NCBI GenBank assembly: GCA_016795365.1
Contig: JAEUHN010000051.1
Location: 62,001 to 126,000, forward strand
DNA length: 64,000 bases
Direction of reading: 5' to 3'
DNA from: Verrucomicrobiaceae bacterium
GTDB lineage: Bacteria; Verrucomicrobiota; Verrucomicrobiia; Verrucomicrobiales; Verrucomicrobiaceae
In this document: piece by piece, positions 36,505-45,600 of the stretch
How positions within the stretch are numbered: the first letter of the stretch is position 1
Layout: every line of letters starts with the position of its first letter
The notes under the pieces: generated by a model
The model's input: the letters and a program-made list of their open reading frames with translations, nothing else
What the model was told of the DNA's origin: nothing
The model's database searches: none
Position numbers and translations under genes: made by a program

Positions 36505-37392
36505 ATGAGCATCCATCGCCACCTGCTTCTTCTGGCCTTTGTCACCTGCACCTCCGCTGCGGATCCCGGACACGTCTTGATCGTCGTCGGTCCCAGCAAT
36601 CATCCGCCGGGCTCTCATGAGGTTGCAGCCGGAGGTCGCGTGATGAAGCATCTGGTCGAGCACATGGCTAACTTGCCTGGCATCAAGGCGGACCTCTTGA
36701 ACGAGTGGCCACAGGACAAGGCATTGCGCGATACCGCCTCCACTGTGGTCTTCATTGGTGACACCTTTCCTCCGAACCGCCTACCGAATGCCACACAGAA
36801 CCTCGCCGACCTCGATGTTATGATGACGCGTGGCTGCGGCATCGTGTGCGTCCACTACGCCACGGGTTTGCTTGGTCAGGATGTCACAGCCGAAGGCGAT
36901 CATCCGCTCCTGCGTTGGATGGGCGGCTACTTCGCCAACAGGTCGTGCAAGCATCACGAATCCTTCGCGAAGATCTTCGATGCCGCGACCATCACGCCCG
37001 CAGCGCCGCAGCATCCGATCAATCGCGGGTGGAAGGAGTTCACGCTCAAGGACGAGCCCTACACCAACAATTACTTCGGCCCCGACCAGAAGCTTGCTGC
37101 CAACGTCACCGCGCTCGCGACCTCCATGCTGCCACCTGGTGCACCGAAGCAGGAGACCGTGGCATGGTGCGTGGAGCGCCCGGACAGCGGACGAGGCTTT
37201 GGCATTGTCATGCCGCACTTCTACAAGAACTGGCGTAACGATGACCTGCGTCGCTTCATCATGAACGGCATCGTGTGGACCGCGAAGCTTGAGGTGCCAG
37301 CCGAGGGAGTGCAAACCGCAGCGCCAGACCTGGCATCATTCAATCCCGCATCCATCGAGCCTCTGCCTCCGAAGCCCAAACCCTCGAAATGA
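36505..37392 (+). CDS. Secreted ThuA-domain protein
   Basis: This 295-residue protein has a signal peptide (MSIHRHLLLLAFVTCTSA). The ThuA/class-I glutamine-amidotransferase-like fold is indicated by HVLIVVGPSNHPPGSHEV, VVFIGDTFP, DLDVMMTRGCGIVCVHYATG, DHPLLRWMGGYF and a late PHFYKNWRNDDLRRFIMNGIVW. ThuA proteins are linked to trehalose and other keto-sugar use in rhizobia and are frequent in PVC-group glycan loci. The end overlaps the following gene by ATGA at 37389-37392, implying translational coupling. Confidence 0.87.
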   Translation: MSIHRHLLLLAFVTCTSAADPGHVLIVVGPSNHPPGSHEVAAGGRVMKHLVEHMANLPGIKADLLNEWPQDKALRDTASTVVFIGDTFPPNRLPNATQNLADLDVMMTRGCGIVCVHYATGLLGQDVTAEGDHPLLRWMGGYFANRSCKHHESFAKIFDAATITPAAPQHPINRGWKEFTLKDEPYTNNYFGPDQKLAANVTALATSMLPPGAPKQETVAWCVERPDSGRGFGIVMPHFYKNWRNDDLRRFIMNGIVWTAKLEVPAEGVQTAAPDLASFNPASIEPLPPKPKPSK

Positions 37393-38792
37393 AAACTCTC
37401 GCACTCCTCACCACCGTCTCGTCCCTCGCTTTCGCTGGCTCCAACTGGCCACAGTTCCGAGGCGATGGCGGACTCGGCATCGGCACCGGCAAGCCGCCCA
37501 TCGAGTTTGGTGCGGACAAACATCTTCAATGGAAGGCCGCAGCTCCGAAAGGTCATTCATCGCCGTGCATCTTCGGTGACAAGATCGCCCTCACGGGCGT
37601 CGATGCCGGCAAGCTCATCACCTTCTGCCTCAGCCGCACCGATGGCAAAGAGTTGTGGCGAATGGCCGCGCCGACCGACAAACTGGAGCCCGCGCATCGC
37701 ATTGGCAGTCCAGCGACACCGACCTGCTGCACGGATGGTGAGCGACTCATTGCCTACTTTGGTTCGTTCGGTTTGATCGCGTATGACTGGAGCGGCAAGG
37801 AGCTGTGGAAGAAGCCGCTACCAGCCCCGGTGGTCGAGTTTGGCACCAGCTCGTCGCCCATCATCGCGGATGGCAAAGTGATCCTTGTGGTCGATCAGGA
37901 TGTGGGCAGTCACATGCTCGCGTTCGATGTGAAGACGGGAGCCGAAGTCTGGCGCGTGGATCGCAGCGAGTTCCGCCGCAGTTTCTCTACCCCGTTCATC
38001 TGGAAGCACGATGGCATCGAAGAGCTGATCGTCTGTGGCTCGCTATGGACACGCAGCTACGATCTGAAGGATGGCAAACTACGCTGGTCCGTCGGCGGCA
38101 TGGCGCGCGTGTCCAATACGAGCCCTATCGCCACCGAAGACATGCTGCTCATCTGCGGTTGGAACGTCGGCGGCGATGAGGATGATCGTGTGGAGATGGA
38201 GCCGCACGATGCCTTCCTCGCTGCCCACGATGCCAATAAAGACGGGCAGCTCATCGAGACCGAGTTCCCCGAAGGCCCGGTGCGCAGCCGTTTCAGCATC
38301 ATCGATGCGGACAAGAACAACAAGGTCTCCAAAGACGAGTATGAGGTGATGCGCAGCATGTTCGCGAATGCGGTCAACCAGCTCTGCGCGATCAAACCAG
38401 GCGGCAGCGGCGACATCACCAAGACGCACGTCGTCTGGCAACAGATCAAACACTTGCCCTATGTCTTCACGCCCGTGATCGCCAATGGTCGCGTCTTCAC
38501 CGTCAAAGGCGGCGGCCTCGCCTCCGCCTACGACGTGAAGAGCGGGAGCCCGCTGTTCCAAGGCGAGCGCCTTGAGGCCTCCGGTGAATACTATGCCTCC
38601 GCCGTGACCGCTGATGATCGAGTCTATGTCACTTCACAACGCGGCACCATCTCCGTGCTCGATGCCAAGAGCGACACTCTCAAAGTCCTCGCCCGCAACG
38701 ATCTGAAAGCCCCCGTCTTCGCCACCCCCGCCATCGTCGATGGCGTCATCTACGTGCGCACGGACAAGGAGTTGATGGCGTTTGGTGAGTGA
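37389..38792 (+). CDS. Secreted PQQ-like beta-propeller protein with an inserted EF-hand pair
   Basis: This 467-residue protein has a short signal peptide (MKTLALLTTVSSLAFAGS). The propeller repeats begin NWPQFRGDGGLGIG and continue with blades such as FCLSRTDGKELWRM, YDWSGKELWKKP and FDVKTGAEVWRV. Two calcium-type EF-hand loops interrupt the propeller: D-A-N-K-D-G from residue 281 and D-A-D-K-N-N from residue 306, each with Glu at position 12. The start codon overlaps the thuA-like stop (ATGA), so the two are co-translated. Such proteins are typically periplasmic; no PQQ-dehydrogenase catalytic motif was seen. Confidence 0.87.
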   Translation: MKTLALLTTVSSLAFAGSNWPQFRGDGGLGIGTGKPPIEFGADKHLQWKAAAPKGHSSPCIFGDKIALTGVDAGKLITFCLSRTDGKELWRMAAPTDKLEPAHRIGSPATPTCCTDGERLIAYFGSFGLIAYDWSGKELWKKPLPAPVVEFGTSSSPIIADGKVILVVDQDVGSHMLAFDVKTGAEVWRVDRSEFRRSFSTPFIWKHDGIEELIVCGSLWTRSYDLKDGKLRWSVGGMARVSNTSPIATEDMLLICGWNVGGDEDDRVEMEPHDAFLAAHDANKDGQLIETEFPEGPVRSRFSIIDADKNNKVSKDEYEVMRSMFANAVNQLCAIKPGGSGDITKTHVVWQQIKHLPYVFTPVIANGRVFTVKGGGLASAYDVKSGSPLFQGERLEASGEYYASAVTADDRVYVTSQRGTISVLDAKSDTLKVLARNDLKAPVFATPAIVDGVIYVRTDKELMAFGE

Positions 38793-38925
38793 TCACCTCA
38801 CATACACTGTCGCCATACTCTTCGCGGGATAGCTCACGCGCAGGGCCGATGCGTTGGTTTTTTGGGCAGCAGCTTGGGTTAGGTGATGGCTTGATGAAAG
38901 CCGGAGCGCGCCGTGGATGCCATCT

Positions 38926-39597
38926 TCACCCCTCCACCCGCCTCCTCACTCGGCGCATCACCCACCCGGCCATGCCGAACATTAACAGCACCGCACGCGA
39001 GGGCTCTGGCGTGCCCAGGATCGTGAGTCCCCAGCTGACCAGCGTGCTCTCGTCACCGGCGGAGTTATCCGCCACGAACAGCGTCCATGTCCCATTGGCA
39101 CTGAGTCCTTGGAAGCTGCTCAGGTAGGCGGTGCGTGGATCGGTATCCACCACGAGATCGGGATCGATTTCGCGAGCATCCGGCTGCCAGTAGCCGGTCA
39201 CGAGTCCGCTGCCAGGGATCAACGTATGGATGTCATCAAAGGCATCATCGCTGAAGGTGACATTGAATCCCGAACTCGATGAACCCACGGTGCTCAGGCT
39301 CGTTTTCCCCGGACGATTGAGCAGCACGCTGAAGCCTGAGCTGTGGCTGAGATGCGCATATAGGTCACCATTCCAGCCGCCGCTCACGATCAGCCTCACT
39401 TCCACACTGGTGATGGAGGCCACAGGGCTGCTGATGATCACCCTGTTGTCCGCGTAGCCGGTGGGGTTGTTGTCAGGGATGGTGCCGTTGACCGTGTAGT
39501 CCACGATCGTGGTGGCAGCCTGACTGGCGGAGGTTGCCAGCAAGATGAATCCGACAAGGAGGGATACCGAGGCAGATCTAAGTGACAGAGAGTTCAT
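38926..39597 (-). CDS. PEP-CTERM surface protein with proprotein-convertase P-domain
   Basis: This 223-residue protein has an N-terminal signal (about residues 1-28, SLLVGFILLATSASQA). The middle part is a P/Homo-B domain (SITSVEVRLIVSGGWNGDLYAHLSHSSG and LSANGTWTLFVADNSAGDESTLVSWGLTILG), as found after kexin-type catalytic domains, but no protease domain is present. The C-terminus is a PEP-CTERM sorting tail: TPEPSRAVLLM, a hydrophobic segment and RRVRRR, for exosortase-dependent anchoring. It follows the giant secreted protein gene by 36 bp on the same strand. Confidence 0.87.
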   Translation of the reverse strand: MNSLSLRSASVSLLVGFILLATSASQAATTIVDYTVNGTIPDNNPTGYADNRVIISSPVASITSVEVRLIVSGGWNGDLYAHLSHSSGFSVLLNRPGKTSLSTVGSSSSGFNVTFSDDAFDDIHTLIPGSGLVTGYWQPDAREIDPDLVVDTDPRTAYLSSFQGLSANGTWTLFVADNSAGDESTLVSWGLTILGTPEPSRAVLLMFGMAGWVMRRVRRRVEG

Positions 39598-39633
39598 AGG
39601 CGAGACGTGGGGCTGGAGCAGGCTGCGCGATGC

Positions 39634-42600
39634 TTAGAGTTTAAGGCGGTAGAAGACGGTGGGCAGTGGAGCCGCGTTATCGACGAAGTTGATGACCCCT
39701 TGTCGAGTAGCCAAGGCGGTGCCGATATCATCCCACTTCGCAAGGTTGGTGGAGCGCTGGATCGTGTAGGTTCTGTTGGGCAGACCTGAGAAGGTCAGGC
39801 TGATCTTGGCGGTCGTTCCCGTGACGGATTCGATAGTCAACTGAGGGGGGTTCTTCGGATTCAGCGCGGGGTCCTGGGTCACTGTCACGGTGATCGTGCC
39901 GAGGGTAACAGCGACGCCATCCGTGATTTCGACTTGGAACGTATCGACACCGATCAAATCCACCGGTGGACTGTAGAGTATGTTCGCCTTGTCGGTCATC
40001 GTCAGCGTAGCCCCCGAGACGCTCGTGGCTGAGGGCAGCTTGCCGACGCTCAGAGCATCGCCGTTGGCATCACTCGCATTGGCCAGAATCTTGGCGAAAG
40101 CGATCTCGGCTGGCACGCCCTGAACGGTGGCAATGGTGAGTCCGCTGAAGCTCGGAGGAGAGTTCGCGACCACCGTGCCGGTGACAGGGAAGGTGAAGAG
40201 ACTCTGAACGGGATCGTTGGTGGTAATGGTCACCGGTCCGCTGAAGGTGCCCAGCGTATCCGCCTTGAGCTTGATGGTGAGTGTGGCGGACGCGCCGGCT
40301 GCCACCGAACTCGGGTTGGAGACGATTTGGTAACCGGTGGGCACGGTGACGTTGCTGATGGTCAGCGGACCGTTGCCCAGATTGTTGATGAGGTAACTCT
40401 TGCTCACCCCCGAGGTGCCCACTCGCGGCGTGCCGTAGCTAATGGCCGTCGCCTGGCCATTGATCAGCACGGGTGAGGTGGCGGTGCTGCCGTTGCGCAC
40501 TACGATGGAAGGCTCATGCGTGACGGAGCCGATGAGCTTCACCACGACGAAGTCGTAGTTGTTGATGCCCGTGGTGAATGCATAGCCGCCGATGTAGATA
40601 TCACCTTCGGCATCAATCAATACCTTCTGAGCGCTGGCGGCACCACCGAGCGGAAGGATCACTTTGCCTTGCGTTCCGAAGCTCAAATCCACCTCTCCTG
40701 TTGGAGTGTAACGCAGGACAACCCACTCGCCTCCAGCCTGACCGGCCACTACCAGTTTGCCATCCGCCTGCACCGCCACACTGAAGGCTTGTTCGCTATT
40801 GGTTGTCGGAGAGACATCTTCAATTGTGCTGCCCGTCCCATTGAACGTAGTGTCCTTCGCTCCCGAGGATAGAGCACGCCCGACGATGAACCCGTGGCCA
40901 ATCGATGGAACCAAGAGACTGCCACGCCGCGCTGAGAACACAGGCTTGCCGTCGGCTTGCAATGCCAGAGCGGTTGCGACCTCGCTCTTTCCACCGCCAA
41001 CATCAGTGGGATAACCGCCGGGTGCCGCGTATGGTTGGATCTGAACAGAATGTGATGTGCCTGCATCATTAACCTTCCAGAGTCCGATGTGGTTGATGGT
41101 TGAGGTGTCACTGCCTGCCGAGTAAATGTCCCCGGCTGCATTGGTGACTATGGCGCCTCCATAACCGCTGACACTAAGTGGCTGGGTTCCACCAATGCCA
41201 AAGCTGACATCAACCTCTCCGTTCGAACCGAAACGTCGAACGTAACCTCTGCGAAAACCTGAACTGGTGAGTTGCGTGCCCGCCAACAGGAGCTTGTTGC
41301 TCGGGTTCACGACGATGTGCCCTGTGCTGTCACCCAATGTCAAATCACCATCAATCACACGACCCTTGACACCGAAGATGGGGTCCAGCCCGCCGTCGGG
41401 AAGATATCGGATCAAGGCAAAACCCGGCAGACTCACCTGATCGAGACCACCGCTGTTTCGACGAGTGCCAGCAGCTACGATGTTATGCCCTTGCAAACAG
41501 ATGCCGGTTATACGGGCAGCGCCCAGTTCTGGCACGTCAGTGAGCACTTTCCCTCCGTTCCCAAAGCTGGCATCCAGTGCGCCATCACTCTTCAAGCAGG
41601 CCAGCGCAAAACGTCCGGTGCCCGCGTCGGAGTCAAAGTTCTCGCCAGCCAGCACGATCCTCCCGTCATCCAACCTCAGCATGTCGAAAGCGAAGTCACT
41701 GTTACCAAAGTCCACCCTCACCACGCCATTGGTGCCAAAGCGCGGATCGAAGCTGCCAACCGGGATCGACAACACCTCTCCCGTCACGGGGAACTCAAAC
41801 ACGGGATTGGCGCTGTCGTTGGTGGTGATCGTCACATTGCCGCTATTCGTTCCCAGCGTCAGGGCATCCAACTGCACGCTGAAGGTAGCTGTGCCCTGGG
41901 CCGGGATCGGCTCGGTCGGAGCGCCCAACACCTCGTAGCCGTCCGGGACGTCGATGTTGCTCACCGTCAGCGGCAGGGCGCGGACGTTGTTGATCGTGAA
42001 GCTATGCGTCACGGAGATGCCCAGCGGCGTCGGACCGTAGTCCACCGCCTGCGCTTGATTGTCCGCCAGTCGCTCATAACCCGTCTCACCGCCTTCGTGA
42101 GCAATGATCACCTGTGGCGACGTGACCTCGAAGATATAGGCGGCTCCGGAGTTTTGGGTGGCAGTATTGTCGCCTCCATTGCCGTTGATGCCCCTAGCGG
42201 CGCTGTCTTCATTGGAAGCACCGGCGACCACTAAATTGTCTCCGATAGCTACTGACAAGCCAAAGAAGTCCCCTTGGCCCGTGTTCGATGCCTTCAAATA
42301 GGCCTGCTGAGACCACGCTCCGCCGCTGCGCTGGAAGACATAGGCAGCGCCAGAGTTTACGCCCACAGCGTTACCGATCCCATCGCCGTTGATTCCTACT
42401 TCTGGACTAGATTCCCCAACTGCGCCGACAACAAGCGATTCATTGGAGATCGAGACCGCGTAGCCAAATTGCGATGTTCCTGCCAAACCTGTGTTCGATG
42501 CTTTCAGGTAGGCCTGCTGAGACCACACAACCCCGCTACGCTGATAAACATAGGCGGCACCAGTATTTCCGCCGCGATTGTTGTTGGCGTCGCCATTGAC

Positions 42601-45600
42601 GCCCATCGCGGCGCTATCTTCAGCGAAGGCACCCACGACGATGGTGTCGCCCGAAATCGCGACGGAGATGCCGAAGATGTCGCCCCCGTTCGTATTCGAT
42701 GCCTTGAGGTAGGCCTGCTGAGTCCACGCTCCGCCGCTGCGCTGGAAGACATAGGCAGCGCCGGCATACTCAAAGCCGGGTGTGTTGCTGCCATCGCCAT
42801 TGACGCCAATGGCACCGCTCTGCTCACCAAAGGAACCGACAACGATGGTGTCACCAGAAATACCCACTGAGTAGCCGAACAAGTCTATTCCGTCCGTGTT
42901 TGATGCCTTAAGGTAGGCTTGCTGAGTCCAAACGCCTGCAGTGCGTTGGAAAACATAGGCGGCACCGGCACTTTCAATGCCGGGTGAGTTGCCACCGTCT
43001 CCGTTCACGCCCGTGGCAGCACTATCGTCTCCGAATGCACCCACGACGATCGTGTCACCAGCTATTGCAACCGCATTGCCGAAGAAGTCACTAGCGTCTG
43101 TGTTTGAGGCTTTGAGATAGGCTTGCTGAGCCCAAACGCCTCCGCTGCGTTGGAAAACATAGGCGGCTCCGGCGCTTTCAAAGCCAGGGGAGTTGCCACC
43201 ATCTCCGTTAACCCCTGTAGCAGCGCTGTCTTCACCCGACGCACCCACGACCATTGAATCGCCCGAAATGGCAACCGAAACACCAAATCCATCACCGGGC
43301 CCCGTGTTCAAGCCCTTGAGCGGGGCACCTTCTTGAGTCCAGACACCGGTGAGAGCGTCTCGCACAAAAACATAAACAGCACCTCCCCCAGGTGCATTCG
43401 CGGCACCCACGACTACCGTATTGCCGCTGACAGCCACAGCACGGCCAAAGATGCTTGAGGCAGATGTGTCACTCGCCTTCGCATACGCCGTCTGGGCGAT
43501 CATCAGCGGGGTGACGCCTTCGCCCGTCAGCGGGATGTCGAAGGGATTCTCGTCGGCATCGGTGCTGGTGATGCGGAGGGTGGCGCTGTAGGTGCGCAAC
43601 GCATCGGGGCGAAACGTCACGCTCAAGCTGTTGCTCGCACCTGCGGGAAGCGTTGTCGTTAGTCCCTGTGTAACAAGCACGAAGGCGGCCGCATCCGGGC
43701 CGGTGATGGTCGCGGCGACGGAGCCGAGGCTGGTGACCGAGCCCACGTTCGTCACGATGAAGGTGCGTGCTGGGAAATTGACCCCAAGAGGCTGCCTGCC
43801 GAAGTCCAGCGTGGCTCCATCCACCAGCTCCGTGCCCAGCGGGTGCTGCACGGAAATCTCCGCGCCGATGCCGCGGCCGGTCGCGGTGCACACGCTGTTG
43901 GCGTTGTCACTCGTGAAGCCAAGAAGCGTATTTCGCAAGCCGAGTCCCTGAGGGGTGAAAGTGATGGTGACCTCCGCAGACTCACCTGGCGCGAGATCAT
44001 CATTCGCTACGAGCGCTGGGCTGGTGATCACATAGTCAGGCAGGCCCGGAGTGATTGTGCGGATGTTGAACACATGACCGGGACCGGAGTTGGTCAGGTT
44101 CACGGTTCGCGTCGATGTGGCTCCTGAACCGAAGACCACATCGCCGAATGGAAGGGTGCCACCAGACTCAAGAGGCGTGATGGAGAGCGAGGCAGCATTC
44201 GCATTGACGGTGATGGTCACATCCTTTTCAAAGCTCTCGCCGATGTGCTGCGCGCTCAGGCGCACAGCGATGCTCGGCGTGACCGAGCGACGGATCGGGC
44301 GGGCGGTGATGAGCTGCGAGCCGCTGATCGTCACCGCATCATTCGGTGTGGCGCTGACGATGGAGAAGGCGGGCGTGGCGGCTGGATCGGCAGGACTGAG
44401 GATCGCAGCGAGATTGGCAATCACGGTGCCGGCGGGCAGGTTCTCCAGCACGGTGGTGCTGCTGAGGGTGATGTCGGTGATGGACACGTCTGCGACGTTG
44501 ACGGTGAGGTCCTGCGCGAAAGTCTCGCCATTGGCATCCGTGGCCTTCACGCGCACGGTGCGGGTGGCGGCGGTCTCGAAGTCGAGCGCGGTGGCGCCGG
44601 TCTTGAGCGTGGTGCCGTCCAGGGTGAAGAGCGCATTGTCTGCCGCGCCTGCCACGAGTTCCCAGGTGCTGATGGCTGTGCCCGCAGGGATGATGGTGGC
44701 GGCGGAAAGAGCGCCCACGGTGATGTTGGCTTTGCCCTCGAGCACGGTGGAGGGTGACAGCGCGAGGGCAGTGGGGCCTTGGTCGGTCAGGGTGATGGCG
44801 AGGGTTTCTTCAAAGAACTCATTCGCGCCGTTGGTCACTCGCACCCGGATGTTGAAGGGGCCGCGGTCCTCAGGGGCGACGGCCTCCTTGTCAAAACTCT
44901 GGCTGCTGCGCAGGCTGCTGCCGCTGATGTTGAAGCGCACATTGTCCGGGAAGTTTGCTGCATCGACGAGGGTGAAGGTAAAGACGGCCCCGGGATCAGG
45001 ATCGATGGCACTGAGCACGCCGATGACCGTGTTGACAGGCTGGTTCTCGGCGATGCTGCTGGCGCTGAGGGCGATGTCCGTGGGCGCAGCCACATCCGTC
45101 ACGGTAACGACCAGAGCCTTTTCAAAGACCTCGCCGTTGGCATCCGTGGCCTTCACCCGGATGCTGCGTGTGGCAGCGGCCTCAAAGTCGAGCACCGCAG
45201 CCGTCTCGAGGGTGCTGCCATTCACCGCGAATAAAGCGTTGTCCGTGGAGCCTGCACCCGACACGAGAGCATAGGTCACGGCCGTGCCCAGCGGTGTGAC
45301 GGTGGAAGACAGGGTGCCCACACTGGTGTCGGCAGGCCGGTTCTCCTGCACGGAACCTGGACTGAGGGCGAAATCGGTCACGCCTTCGTTCGTCACCGTG
45401 ACCGTGAACGCTTGCTGAGCAGATTCACCGCCCTGGTTGGTGGCTTGCACCACCACGTTGAAAGAGTTGGGTGCCGTCTCGAAGTCGAAGGCACGGTTGG
45501 TGACGAGGTTGCCGCTGCTGACAGCGAAGGCCAGCGGCGCGGTCGTGCTGCCGTTCACGGACACGACGCTGAAGGTGGCCGGATCACCGCCGCCGGGCGG

